Part shown: positions 18,537 through 27,148 of the stretch, in pieces
Position numbering within the stretch: position 1 is the stretch's first letter
Layout of the letters: every line of letters begins with the position of its first letter
Assembly: GCF_000143985.1 (NCBI RefSeq)
Contig: NC_014364.1
Span: 1,116,001 to 1,180,000 of the forward strand
DNA from: Sediminispirochaeta smaragdinae DSM 11293
GTDB taxonomy: Bacteria > Spirochaetota > Spirochaetia > DSM-16054 > Sediminispirochaetaceae
Reading direction: 5' to 3'
DNA length: 64,000 nt
Translations under genes and position numbers: made by a program
The notes under the pieces: generated by a model
Seen by the model: only the letters and a program-made list of their open reading frames with translations
What the model was told of the DNA's origin: nothing
The model's database searches: none

Positions 18537-19823
18537 ATGAAAAAAGCATGTTCTCTTGGACTGGTCGCGGTACTTTTGCTGTCGCTTGCGGCGTGTACAA
18601 GTGTCGATGTTTCAAAGGTTCCAGCGGCGGGAAGCAGGCTGCCGTATACGGTTTTGACGACCCTGCCCAATGGCACCGAGGTGCGTAACGGCGGATATGG
18701 ATCGGCTATGACGGGGCATCCGGCAAAAGCGGGCCGGTTTTATGCCATTACCGACCGAGGGCCGAACTCCAGTTATACCGGAAGTGCCGGCAAGGGCAAG
18801 AAATTTCCGGTACCCGATTACACCCCTCGCATTGGAGAGTTCAAGCTGAACGCCGACGGTTCTGTTTCGATGATCAGAGAGATCCTTTTGAAAGATCCCC
18901 AGGGGACTCTAATCTCCGGAAGGCCAAACCCCGAGGGGCTTGGGGCCACCGGCGAGGTTGCATATGATAACGATGGTAATGCCTTGGCGGCCGATCCCTA
19001 CGGCCTGGATAGTGAAGGGCTTGTCGCCTTATCCGACGGGACCTTCTGGATCAGTGATGAGTATGGTCCCCATATTGTTCACTACTCCGCCGATGGCGTG
19101 GAGCTGGAGCGTATCAGTCCCATGGGGATTGATACCAGCGGCAGGAAACTTCCCAGGGTTTTTGCCCGGCGTAGGGCAAATCGCGGTATGGAGGGGCTGG
19201 CCATTACTCCCGACGAAAAGACCTTGGTCGGTATCATGCAGTCGACCCTGTATAACCCCTCCAAGAAGGCTGCAACCAATACGACCCTCGCACGAATCGT
19301 TACCTTCGACCTCGATACGGGCGAGACCCATCAGTACCTCTACCACCAGGAAAAAAACAACAACTCCGATTCTGAACTTGCCGCATTAACGGCCACAACC
19401 TTTCTGGTGGATGAGCGGGACGGGGCATTCTCGGGCGAAGGCGATGCCCAGAAAACCCTCTACAAGATAGATCTTTCCGGTGCCACCGATGTCTCCGGCG
19501 ATATTGATGCTGCCGGCGGTATGACTGTCGATGGCCGTACCCTGGAAGAGATGAGCTGGGATGATATCTATGCCGCCGGTATCAAGCCCGTGAAAAAGGA
19601 ACTTGTTGCCGATGTTGTGGCAATGCTGCCGAATCACTATCCCCACGACAAACTCGAGGGATTGTGGGTTATTGATGCCACCACCGTGGGCATATTGAAT
19701 GACGATGATTTTGCCGTAACTCCCCAGGGAGATGATGTGGTGCAGAAGATTCTTCCCGGAACGGCTAACGAGATTGACGGGGATGTCCTTTATATTCTCC
19801 ATCTTGCAAAGCCGCTTTTTTAG
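18537..19823 (+). CDS. Phytase-like / esterase-like lipoprotein
   Basis: Exported lipoprotein of 428 residues from the ATG at 18537. This start has an ATAGGAG site and gives a normal signal peptide, MKKACSLGLVAVLLLSLAAC, ending in a lipobox cysteine. The body matches the phytase-like beta-propeller family (PF13449 type): FYAITDRGPNS, DSEGLVALSDGTFWISDEYG, RGMEGLAITPD and LEGLWVID are typical blade signatures. Members of this family are annotated as phosphatase/esterase-like or extracellular proteins of unknown substrate; no specific activity can be claimed. It is monocistronic, followed by a terminator. Confidence 0.82.
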   Translation: MKKACSLGLVAVLLLSLAACTSVDVSKVPAAGSRLPYTVLTTLPNGTEVRNGGYGSAMTGHPAKAGRFYAITDRGPNSSYTGSAGKGKKFPVPDYTPRIGEFKLNADGSVSMIREILLKDPQGTLISGRPNPEGLGATGEVAYDNDGNALAADPYGLDSEGLVALSDGTFWISDEYGPHIVHYSADGVELERISPMGIDTSGRKLPRVFARRRANRGMEGLAITPDEKTLVGIMQSTLYNPSKKAATNTTLARIVTFDLDTGETHQYLYHQEKNNNSDSELAALTATTFLVDERDGAFSGEGDAQKTLYKIDLSGATDVSGDIDAAGGMTVDGRTLEEMSWDDIYAAGIKPVKKELVADVVAMLPNHYPHDKLEGLWVIDATTVGILNDDDFAVTPQGDDVVQKILPGTANEIDGDVLYILHLAKPLF

Positions 19824-19845
19824 ATCAAAATAATTCGGCACTTGT

Positions 19846-19883
19846 GGCTCGTCTCGAAAATCATTCCGGACGGGCCCTTTTTT
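19846..19883 (+). terminator. Intrinsic terminator after the phytase-like gene
   Basis: GGCTCGTC pairs with GACGGGCC (8 bp, one G-T pair) around a 15-nt loop, followed by CTTTTTTAT. It lies 23 bp after the stop. Confidence 0.75.
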
Positions 19884-19982
19884 ATCCCATTGGATTGGCT
19901 GGCTCATCCTTTGCCTGCTCCGGCGGGGAGTAGGGGCCCCGTACAAGTTGTACGCCTGTGTACATTTTGCCGGCGGCTGTTT

Positions 19983-20543
19983 ATGATGTCTGGCAGTATG
20001 AACACCTATCTGGATCTTTTTTTTACCTTCGCCCGGATCGGCGGACTCACCTTTGGTGGCGGTTATGCCATGCTTCCCATTCTTCAGCGGGAGGTGGTGG
20101 AAAAGCGACGCTGGGTCACCGATGAAGAGCTGATGGACTACTATGCAGTGGGCCAGTGCACTCCGGGAATCATTGCTATCAATACCGCGACCTTTATCGG
20201 CAATCGCCGGAAGGGCGCCTCTGGCGGAATCGTCGCCACCTTAGGGATGATTTTCCCTTCCCTGATTATCATCACCCTGATCGCGGCCTTTATCAGTAAT
20301 TTTGCCGATTTGGCGGTAGTGAAGAATGCCTTTGCCGGCATACGGGTCTGTGTCTTTGTGCTCATCCTCCAGGCCATTTGGAAATTGCAAAAACGGGCTC
20401 TGATAGATCGGGCTACGGGTATCATCTTTGCCTTAGTCTTTCTGCTGTCGGTGTTCACCGGTCTATCACCGATCCTCTTTGTTCTTCTGTCGGGTCTTGC
20501 CGGAATCATTATTCAGGGCAAAAAGGCAGGGGGGAAAGGGTGA
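19983..20543 (+). CDS. Chromate transporter, first half (short-chain CHR)
   Basis: Inner-membrane protein of about 186 residues with the CHR domain: FFTFARIGGLTFGGGYAMLP, then GQCTPGIIAINTATFIG and several hydrophobic helices. In short-chain CHR systems two such proteins with opposite topology act together to export chromate or a related anion. The start is uncertain: ATGs occur at 19983, 19986 and 19998, none with a strong ribosome-binding site; the family N terminus suits any of them. Its stop overlaps the GTG of the second half (GTGA). Confidence 0.85.
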   Translation: MMSGSMNTYLDLFFTFARIGGLTFGGGYAMLPILQREVVEKRRWVTDEELMDYYAVGQCTPGIIAINTATFIGNRRKGASGGIVATLGMIFPSLIIITLIAAFISNFADLAVVKNAFAGIRVCVFVLILQAIWKLQKRALIDRATGIIFALVFLLSVFTGLSPILFVLLSGLAGIIIQGKKAGGKG

Positions 20544-21112
20544 TCCTCCTGCAGCTTTTCTTCGAATACTTTAAAGTGGGCCTTTTCGCCGTCGGCGGAG
20601 GTCTTGCAACCCTTCCGTTTCTGTATGCAATGTCGGATAGTACCGGGTGGTTTACCCACACCCAGCTGGCGGACATGCTTGCCGTTTCGGAATCGACCCC
20701 GGGGCCTATCGGCGTTAACATGGCAACCTACGTGGGTTTTACTACGGCCGGGATTCCGGGAACCATAGCGGCGACGTTGGGATTGGTGACGCCTTCGGTC
20801 ATCATTATTATTGTGGTGGCCCATTTTTTGAAGGCCTTTAGCGGAAATCCCCTGGTGCAGGGGGCCTTTTACGGGCTTCGTCCTGCATCGGTGGGGCTCA
20901 TTGCTGCCGCGGGCTGGGTTGTGCTCAAGATCTCTCTACTGGATATTCCCCTTTTCCGGGAAAGCGGTGAGTTGCTTCGCCTCTTCCGCTGGAAGGGACT
21001 TGTCCTGGCTTTGGTGATCTTTGCCATTCTCAAGCTATGGAAGATCCATCCGGTCTTTGTTATTGCTCTTTCCGCGGTGGTCGGGGCCGTGTTTCGTTTC
21101 GCAGGGGCTTAG
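20540..21112 (+). CDS. Chromate transporter, second half (short-chain CHR)
   Basis: Partner of the preceding gene, 190 residues from a GTG at 20540 that overlaps the previous stop by 4 bp and has GGGGAAAGG upstream. The domain signature is clear: LFFEYFKVGLFAVGGGLATL then PF, followed by SESTPGPIGVNMATYVGF. An ATG far upstream in the same frame would run through the first half and is rejected. Chromate resistance is the family annotation; the physiological anion is not shown. Confidence 0.87.
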   Translation: MILLQLFFEYFKVGLFAVGGGLATLPFLYAMSDSTGWFTHTQLADMLAVSESTPGPIGVNMATYVGFTTAGIPGTIAATLGLVTPSVIIIIVVAHFLKAFSGNPLVQGAFYGLRPASVGLIAAAGWVVLKISLLDIPLFRESGELLRLFRWKGLVLALVIFAILKLWKIHPVFVIALSAVVGAVFRFAGA

Positions 21113-21120
21113 GGAGTATG

Positions 21121-21268
21121 TAGTGTTCCGAATCCTGGTGGTCTGCATGCCCTTTTGTCTGTAACAGACTCGATTTAGTGCCGGTGCTCACTTTTTTCTC
21201 TACGTTCTCCTCCAGGTTGCTGCGGGAAAAGGAATTACGTTTCTCCAACCACCAGGATTCGGAACAGT
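21121..21268. mobile_element. 148-bp element with terminal inverted repeats (MITE-like)
   Basis: TGTTCCGAATCCTGGTGGT at the left end is the exact inverse of ACCACCAGGATTCGGAACA at the right end (19 bp), with GTAG outside both ends as a possible target duplication. The interior is non-coding. Left-end homology is found at 1513 and right-end homology (about 40 bp) at 40905, so this is a dispersed family. It may be a non-autonomous transposable element or a relic IS. No transposase with these ends was seen in the window. Confidence 0.6.
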
Positions 21269-21314
21269 AGATAAAAAGTAGGCTGCCACAGGTATAGTCC
21301 GCCAGTATCCTCTT

Positions 21315-21416
21315 GCATGGGGTCCGGGGCGAAGCCCCGGAGAAGGGGGTGCGGCGAGATCACCGGGGACGAAGGACCCGGAAGCTCGCCGCAGGGGGAA
21401 GGCCTTCCCCCACCAG
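21315..21416. repeat. REP-like structured repeat
   Basis: Three nested palindromes occur within 100 bp: CCGGGGC-GAA-GCCCCGG (21324-21340), GCGGCGAG with CTCGCCGC (21351/21385), and the perfect 18-bp palindrome GGGGGAAGGCCTTCCCCC (21394-21411). Its right part recurs at 29003. It lies just downstream of the stop of the convergent FG-GAP gene and may act as its terminator. Confidence 0.6.
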
Positions 21417-21429
21417 AATCATTATATCC

Positions 21430-22044
21430 TTAAAATCTTCCATTCAGATAAAGAATCGTTTTTCCACTGACATTGGTATCTGCCCCGCAGAGGATGAGAT
21501 CCTCATCACCGTCGCCGTCATCGTCCGGGTCTCCCGGGATGATGGCTGCGGCCCAGAGGCCTTTGAGTTGCTGACTGCTTTTTTCAAAGGTTCCGTCGCC
21601 GTCGTTGAAGTAGAGTTCGGTAATCGTTTCATCATCTGCGGTACGGCCGGCCAGGCAGAGGTCGAGGTCGCTGCCCCCCTCGACATCGAGGAAGGCGCTC
21701 ATGGCGAAGCTGACGCCGAGGAGGCCTGCATGGGAGTCGGTAAAGCCACCGTTTCCGTCATTGAGATAGAGGATGGTGGTTTCATCGCTTCCGTCGTAGC
21801 CTGCTATCAGTATATCGATGTCCCCGTCATTGTCCACATCTGCGATGCTGCAGGATGGGTTGCGGGAAAGGCCTTTCAGATTGGCCTGTGCATCGATAAA
21901 CGATAAGGAGGTCTGGCCTGTGTGGTCCGCTTCCGAGGAGTTTGTGGGGTTTGAACAGCCGATGGCAAATAGAAGTGCCGCGGCTGCCAGGAAAAATGGT
22001 GCGCTATGTGCAGTACCAGATTTTGTTGGTAACGGTAATTTCAT
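21430..22044 (-). CDS. FG-GAP/VCBS-repeat lipoprotein, short
   Basis: Exported lipoprotein of 204 residues. The start at 22044 has an AAGGAG site 5 nt upstream; an in-frame ATG further upstream lacks one. The signal peptide ends FAIGC, a lipobox. Three calcium-binding FG-GAP-type repeats follow: ADVDNDGDIDILIAGYDG, LDVEGGSDLDLCLAGR, and GDPDDDGDGDEDLILCG. Such repeats fold into beta-propeller blades and usually number six or seven, so three suggests a truncated protein. The stop lies 14 bp from a REP-like repeat, which could mark the break. Confidence 0.75.
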   Translation of the reverse strand: MKLPLPTKSGTAHSAPFFLAAAALLFAIGCSNPTNSSEADHTGQTSLSFIDAQANLKGLSRNPSCSIADVDNDGDIDILIAGYDGSDETTILYLNDGNGGFTDSHAGLLGVSFAMSAFLDVEGGSDLDLCLAGRTADDETITELYFNDGDGTFEKSSQQLKGLWAAAIIPGDPDDDGDGDEDLILCGADTNVSGKTILYLNGRF

Positions 22045-22285
22045 AGAATCTCCTTTCTTCTGCCGTTCTGTCACCGATAACGTGCCGTATAGCACATCGT
22101 TCTTGTCACCATCCCGTATCTGGGCAGGCCAGTTGATAATGGTTTTGATCACTATTCCCTCCTGATTCTTGACTGATGTGTTGCTGAGAACGTATCATGA
22201 GCCTATCTGGAAAATGGGATTTTAATTCGTTTACAACATGTTTCCCTACTTTTTCGTACAGAAACATATTTCCGAGGTTTCTGCC

Positions 22286-22809
22286 ATGCGTGATTATCCC
22301 GTCGGGTCGGCTGTTTTTCTGGCTGTTTTGTCCATCTTTGCCCTTTTTGCAGGTTTTTTTCTCGTTTTGACAGGAGGTGGGGACGTTCGTCTTCCGACAC
22401 TTGTCTTGTGGGCCCTGCTGGGCGTGGTGAGTGAATCACTCTCGGTCCACAACAGCCGCGGAAATATCTATATTTCCACGACGGAAGCGGTGGTATTTGG
22501 TGCTTATATTACAGGCGGCACGGTAACTGGACTGGTGACGATTTGTGCGAGCTTGCTTTTGTGGGTTGAGATCAGGGACGGAAAGATGAGAAATCTGTTT
22601 ACGACTCCTTTTCGTCTTACGCTTTTTAATAGTACGCATTTCATTGTCGGTTTATCGATTGTGGATCTTGTCTATCGTTTTCTGGTCTCGTTTAGCGGTG
22701 GTAATCATGGCTGTGACCTATCCCCGTTTTGGACTCCTTTCGTTTCTGTTTTTCTTCACGCCGATTATCGTCGCTCGTATTATTCTTGCGGATAAAATGG
22801 AAGGCTGAT
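22286..22809 (+). pseudogene. Polytopic membrane protein, apparently frameshifted near its 3' end
   Basis: The ATG at 22286 has GAGG 9 nt upstream. The first about 140 residues contain four hydrophobic segments, resembling the membrane sensor regions that precede HD-GYP or GGDEF domains (STTEAVVFGAYITGGTVTG). This frame then runs to a poor C terminus and stops at 22795. In the next frame, VIMAVTYPRFGLLSFLFFFT and PIIVARIILADKMEG, stopping at 22809, restores a membrane helix and a TGATG overlap with the next gene. A one-base shift near 22700 is therefore likely. No enzymatic domain follows. Confidence 0.55.
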
Positions 22810-23224
22810 GGTACCAATCGCATTTTTACTTTTACTTTCCTTGTATGTTGCGTTTCCTGCTTTTTATGGAACTCTCCTCTATCTCTTTCCGGCTCCAATG
22901 CTTGCGCTCAGCTTTGTCGTGGTCTATCGATTTTCCCGTCGTCAGGATGTTGCACGATTGGCTAGTGGCATCGCCCTCCTTCTTATCCTTCTTTTTTCCT
23001 ACACCATTATCCTTTTGGCTCTGAAATTGTATTTAATACAACATAGCGTCATTCCTCTTTCTCCTCATGAAATTGTTTTTAACATATATGAAGGACTTAA
23101 TTACCTTCCTGCACTACTATTTCTTCTCTATCTTAGATCAAGCTCAGAGAATCGCTTATGTGTGATTCCCTCGGGTGTGTGGTTTAAAAACGAGGAGATC
23201 TCTTCTTCCTTTACGAGCATGTAG
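22808..23224 (+). CDS. Four-helix membrane protein of unknown function
   Basis: 138 residues, mostly hydrophobic, with about four membrane segments and a short polar C terminus. Its ATG overlaps the restored stop of the preceding gene (TGATG), and the next gene begins 6 bp after its stop, so the three form one unit. No family is recognised. The ribosome-binding site is weak (GGAAGG close to the start), consistent with translational coupling. Confidence 0.6.
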   Translation: MVPIAFLLLLSLYVAFPAFYGTLLYLFPAPMLALSFVVVYRFSRRQDVARLASGIALLLILLFSYTIILLALKLYLIQHSVIPLSPHEIVFNIYEGLNYLPALLFLLYLRSSSENRLCVIPSGVWFKNEEISSSFTSM

Positions 23225-23230
23225 CGGACC

Positions 23231-23926
23231 ATGTTGTCGCTGCTTGTAAAACGCATTCTGCCCTTCGGAATAAGCCTCGCGGTGCTTCTTCTCTTGTCAT
23301 TTTCCACCGTTCCTCTTGTCGGTGAGTTGGGGGCCCTGTTCCTTGCATTGAAAAATAGTATTTTTATGGCGATACTCTTTCTTCTCGTTCCCTCTACTCA
23401 TTTTGATTTTCAGCGTTTCCGTAAGCGTTCCGCCAACATCATGTTCTGGCTGATATGGTTTTACATGGCTGTGTTGACGGCATTCGATCCTTCTTTGCTT
23501 TCAACACAGGAACTGTTTCTCAACAGCACCTTCGGTGAGCTGTTTTCTATGTTGATCGATCGTTTTTTTCTCTTTTTTGTATTGGTTTTTTCTGTCGGCT
23601 TTTATTCACTTGGCAACAAAATTCTTGAGATAGAAGGGGATTCAATATGCTTTAACGGCCGAGAGCTTTCCGGAACCCTTTCCGGGCATAATCGTGCGAT
23701 ACTAAGCGCTTTTATCGGTAACCCCGGACGAGTCCTCAGATGTTCAGATATTTTGAAACTTCTTTCTCCCGGTCAACTGGATGAATGTACGATCGAGTGT
23801 AAACCAAGCCTTTGTAAAGAGTATCAAAGGATTTATAAACGGATACGTACCATCAGGCGGTATCTTGAAACTACCGGCATCGGTACGTACCATCATAAGT
23901 CCAGAATGGCGGCCGCAAGCGCATGA
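23231..23926 (+). CDS. Membrane protein with C-terminal winged-helix-like domain
   Basis: 231 residues. The first about 135 contain four or five hydrophobic helices. The C-terminal 90 are soluble and resemble an OmpR/PhoB-type winged helix: GHNRAILSAFIGNPGRVLRC, then a loop and a basic recognition-like helix YQRIYKRIRTIRRYLETTG. This would make it a membrane-anchored regulator, with the order opposite to ToxR/CadC (membrane part first). The assignment is by motif only. It is the last gene of the 22286-23926 cluster. The sequence from 23927 to 24166 holds nothing I can identify. Confidence 0.55.
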   Translation: MLSLLVKRILPFGISLAVLLLLSFSTVPLVGELGALFLALKNSIFMAILFLLVPSTHFDFQRFRKRSANIMFWLIWFYMAVLTAFDPSLLSTQELFLNSTFGELFSMLIDRFFLFFVLVFSVGFYSLGNKILEIEGDSICFNGRELSGTLSGHNRAILSAFIGNPGRVLRCSDILKLLSPGQLDECTIECKPSLCKEYQRIYKRIRTIRRYLETTGIGTYHHKSRMAAASA

Positions 23927-24166
23927 AGAAGGCTGGCGGCTTGTCATCCGTGACGATGTTTGGGTGAGGGATCGGTCGTAAGCGCCGTTCCGCATGCAGG
24001 AGAATTAATCGCAATAAATGAAGAGGAGCTGTACAAGTCGTACGTAGGGCTTGATGAATACCTGCTATGAATTTACAGGGTAAGGAAATAGTGGTGAAAC
24101 TTCCTGAATGAAGTGCAAGGAAAAGAGAGGAAAGGTGTCAAACCCTTTGCACCTGTGGAGGGAAAA

Positions 24167-24605
24167 ATGTACCACACAAAGGATACACGACAGCTTGAAT
24201 TGGAGAGCTTCGTGCTTCCTTCTCCACGAACCACTGAGAGGGATAGAAAAGAAGCCACGGACGTATAGAGAACAGGCGCGCAAGGAATATTTGAAGGTCG
24301 CGAAGAAGAGAAAGCAGAAAAGGAAAACGATCAGAAAAGGGATCAAGAAGCAGTTGCGGTATCTTCGGCGTAATTTGAAGCATATAAAGGAGTTGAGAGA
24401 AAAGACTTTGTTGAAGGTTCTTGATGGTCGACTCTATAAAGATCTATTGGTTGTCTCTGAGCCGTATCGGTAGCAGCAGGAGATGTACGATTGCCGGGCG
24501 AATTGTGAGCATCAGTCAACCCCATGTGAGGCCGATTGTACGAGGGAAAGCGGGTGTTCCCACCGAGTTCGGAGCGAAGGTATCCGTTTCCCTGGTGGAC
24601 AGCTC
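24167..24605 (+). pseudogene. IS5-like transposase remnant with internal deletion
   Basis: Pieces of an IS4/IS5-superfamily DDE transposase in shifting frames. The N-terminal start MYHTKDTRQLELESFVLP (24167) is joined directly to mid-protein sequence KKPRTYREQARKEYLKVAKK and KKQLRYLRRNLKHIKEL in another frame. Then come YKDLLVVSEPYRQQQEMYD and [18 protein letters not shown], then [12 protein letters not shown], after further frame changes. The catalytic N-terminal part is missing. It ends abruptly at the hsdR fragment near 24605. Confidence 0.7.
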
Positions 24606-24956
24606 ATCAGTTCCAATCTCTTCATCGAGTTCTTTAACGAGTTTTTTAACGAGTTTTTTACCAGCAGCACTGAGTGCAATCTTTGCAAGGCGGCTTTCAT
24701 AATAGATACGGACGGTAGCGCCGTCTTCTACAGCCTGTGCGATATCATAGACATCAACATAATTACCAAACACAGCGGGTGTAGTAACATCGGTACTTTC
24801 GATAGTCGTACCGGTAAACCCGAGGTAGGTCGCATTAGGAAGGGCATCTCTCATATATTTGGCAAAGCCGTAGACGATCTTTTTACCGATGATGTTGCCA
24901 TCTTTATCCTTATCATCTACATATTTTTCTATAACGGATTCAGTTATTTTACTCAT
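24606..24956 (-). pseudogene. Fragment of type I restriction subunit HsdR
   Basis: [20 protein letters not shown] and TIESTDV, then [20 protein letters not shown] and [10 protein letters not shown], correspond to the motor domain of HsdR type I restriction endonucleases. The usual TGTPIE motif reads TGTTIE. Only about 115 residues remain: the nuclease domain, Walker motifs and C terminus are absent. The open frame continues into the antisense of the transposase remnant, so the junction near 24606 is a deletion or insertion scar. Confidence 0.75.
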
Positions 24957-25010
24957 CTTATTGAGTCTACCAAGAGATATAATAAAAATAAATCAAATAA
25001 GAATATTTGA

Positions 25011-25499
25011 TCAGATATTTTGAAGGTTGATTAAAAAATCTTTCAATATATTTCCTGTAATTTCCGGATTATTTTTATGGATTTTTTCAGCTATTCCTTT
25101 TGCTCTGGCCTTTTTTATTTGAGAATTACTAACAAGCAGAAGGAGCATTTCCAAGCCCCAAATAGTGTCCAAACCATTGGACTTACACGCTCTTCTAAGG
25201 GCTTTATCATTAGTTAAACAAACAGCGAAGTGCTTTTTTGTGTAATAAAAACAGGACAGATCCTGATATGATAATACAGGATCTTCTTTTAATTCTGAAA
25301 AAGGAGTTTCTACAATAACAAGACCTAATTCGGCAGCTCTATCCAGTGTTAATCCGTCTACTTCATTAATAACACAGTCAGGTACCAGTACTTCTTTCCA
25401 GTAATTTGATAGCTCTCTAATGATATCTTCATCAGCAAGTACATAATCGATCAGTATATTCGCATCGATTATTGATAGAGATAATTTATGATTATTCAT
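25011..25499 (-). CDS. PIN-domain protein, probable toxin/RNase
   Basis: A cytosolic protein of 162 residues with a PIN-type RNase fold. Acidic motifs are in order: IIDANILIDY (Asp), INEVDGL (Glu), SYQDLSCFY (Asp) and CLTNDKALRRAC (Asp). PIN proteins are Mg2+-dependent RNases, most often toxins of type II toxin-antitoxin systems. It overlaps by 8 bp the end of an XRE/ImmA regulator gene, which would be the antitoxin. Both lie in a zone of decayed restriction-modification genes. It is intact by motif. Confidence 0.8.
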   Translation of the reverse strand: MNNHKLSLSIIDANILIDYVLADEDIIRELSNYWKEVLVPDCVINEVDGLTLDRAAELGLVIVETPFSELKEDPVLSYQDLSCFYYTKKHFAVCLTNDKALRRACKSNGLDTIWGLEMLLLLVSNSQIKKARAKGIAEKIHKNNPEITGNILKDFLINLQNI

Positions 25500-26622
25500 T
25501 AAGCTCTATTTCTTTCCATGCTGACAGGAATTTGCGCATCTGCATAGTGGACTTGCCGAGCATCTCCCCGGCCTTTGACATTGAGATACCACCGGCAGAA
25601 TATGCCTTAAGAACAAGGGCTGCATAATGATCCTCGATTAAATCGAAATCACTTAATGGTTCCGGCTCTTCAATTGCCTCAGGCTCATAATGGTTCTTAA
25701 GATTATGATGATACTTTTCCTGAAATTCGGTATTGAACCTGATATATATCTGAGGAGATTCAAATTGAGGATTAAGCTGGGAAAGACGCATTAAAACAAC
25801 TTGATAGCTTACCCTGTAGATCTTCTTTATCTTTAAGACCCTGTCGACAAGATCAAGGCCTATGGCCTCAGACCATTCCCTTTTTAAGGCCGAAGTCGGC
25901 AGCAGGAACTCTCCGGCAAAGAGATCCGCCTCTTTTTCCTGAGCGCTTCCCTTATCTTCCACAGTCTCTTCACCGTTATAGCTGCCCCTGTGCATAAGAA
26001 GATGCCCAAGCTCATGGGCAATGGTAAAAATACGACGCTCTATCGATATATCCTTTTCGGAATTAACCACGATTGCAGGCCCCATATCAATGTCCGCGAC
26101 GGAAAGCCCGAAGGTCTTCTTAAAACCGAATGAGTGCAGATACAGCTTTATGCCCGCCTTCTCGATTTCAGCAGGAAGATCGACAATGGGCTGTGAATCA
26201 GTAAGCCCCAGTTTTTCACGGACAATATTCGCAAGCCTAATGGGATCTGCTTCCCCAAGATCCTTAAACCCGTATTCCGGTTTAACATTCAGCAGATCTT
26301 CAAGGGTATTGTAGTTCTTCAGCCACTGGGCAGTTTCATAAAGCATTTGATCTCTTTCAGCCTTTTCTCTGGCAGACAAATTACTGTTGGTTCTGAAACG
26401 CAGACTCTGCAGCTTTGGGGCGTCGGCCAGAATATCGGGCAACCCCACCTCAAGGGCATTGCAGAACTTAAGTAGGGTAGAGGATTTTGGTTCGGAACGT
26501 CCGTTCAAGATATTGGAAATGGTTGCAGTTCCGACCCCCATCCGCGCAGACAGTTTGGCGATCGAATAGCCCTTAATCTTCATAATGCGCCTGATATTGG
26601 CGCCTATATCTTCAATAGCCAT
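25492..26622 (-). CDS. XRE-family regulator fused to ImmA/IrrE metallopeptidase domain
   Basis: 376 residues from the ATG at 26622, which has AAGGGAG upstream; an earlier in-frame ATG adds an atypical basic lead. The N-terminal Cro/C1 helix-turn-helix (YSIAKLSARMGVGTATISNI) is followed by a COG2856 zinc peptidase domain with the HEXXH motif IFTIAHELGHLLMHRG, then a C-terminal helical domain containing a second HTH-like segment (GISMSKAGEMLGKSTMQMRK). Such fusions act as cleavable repressors or antitoxins. Its 3' end overlaps the PIN gene, so a toxin-antitoxin pair is inferred. Confidence 0.87.
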   Translation of the reverse strand: MAIEDIGANIRRIMKIKGYSIAKLSARMGVGTATISNILNGRSEPKSSTLLKFCNALEVGLPDILADAPKLQSLRFRTNSNLSAREKAERDQMLYETAQWLKNYNTLEDLLNVKPEYGFKDLGEADPIRLANIVREKLGLTDSQPIVDLPAEIEKAGIKLYLHSFGFKKTFGLSVADIDMGPAIVVNSEKDISIERRIFTIAHELGHLLMHRGSYNGEETVEDKGSAQEKEADLFAGEFLLPTSALKREWSEAIGLDLVDRVLKIKKIYRVSYQVVLMRLSQLNPQFESPQIYIRFNTEFQEKYHHNLKNHYEPEAIEEPEPLSDFDLIEDHYAALVLKAYSAGGISMSKAGEMLGKSTMQMRKFLSAWKEIELNE

Positions 26623-26898
26623 GCCCCTTGCTCCCTTATAATTATAATATACCACACAATTTGATTTATACAAAAACTAATAATTAAATAGTACAATATT
26701 TAATATTGACATATGGAGTTTGTTTATGTATTTTAGGAATAAGGACAAAAAAAGCCAGGAACTGGTACTTCCCGGCCCTAAACCAATTGTTAATTGGCTT
26801 TGTCCAATCCATGAGAACAGGACATTATAGTTTACAACACAACCATATTACACAATTAATAATAAAGTCAAGTTCTCGAAACTAAGAGGTGATCATTT
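26623..26898. other. AT-rich divergent intergenic region
   Basis: 276 bp between the XRE/ImmA gene (minus) and the DUF2188 gene (plus). It must hold both promoters. A structured stretch around 26755-26810 (CCAGGAACTGG; CAATTGTTAATTG) could form hairpins or an operator. The DUF2188 gene has AAGAGGTG before its ATG. Confidence 0.4.
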
Positions 26899-27147
26899 AT
26901 GTCTAACACAAATGATCGAATGGTTTATCGCAGAGCCAACGGCGACTGGGTAAACAAGAAGAACGGCAGTAGCCGTGCAAGCAGTGTCCACGACACACAG
27001 GCAGGGGCAATCGATGCCGCCAGAGCAAATTTGATTCATCAGGGCGGCGGGGAACTCACGACAAAGGGCCGTAACGGCCGCATTCGAAGCAAAGATACCA
27101 TTGGCGGAGGCAATGATCCATGCCCACCAAGGGACAAGGAGCATTAG
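26899..27147 (+). CDS. DUF2188 small protein
   Basis: 82 residues. The family core is clear: NGDWVNKKNGSSRASSVHDT, then QAGAIDAARANL and GRNGRIRSKDTIGGGNDP. DUF2188 proteins are small, widespread and of unknown function, often found in accessory islands near toxin-antitoxin or restriction genes. The gene is followed after one base by a YjzC-like gene and a terminator, giving a two-gene operon divergent from the XRE/ImmA-PIN pair. Confidence 0.85.
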   Translation: MSNTNDRMVYRRANGDWVNKKNGSSRASSVHDTQAGAIDAARANLIHQGGGELTTKGRNGRIRSKDTIGGGNDPCPPRDKEH

Positions 27148-27148
27148 A

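Noticed and set aside
19842-19982. Longer N terminus for the first chromate transporter half
   Set aside because: The extension crosses the terminator of the preceding gene and reads as arginine- and proline-rich non-family sequence.
24516-24605. C-terminal extension of the HsdR fragment ending [20 protein letters not shown]
   Set aside because: This part is antisense to a clear transposase segment ([18 protein letters not shown]), so it is not HsdR sequence.
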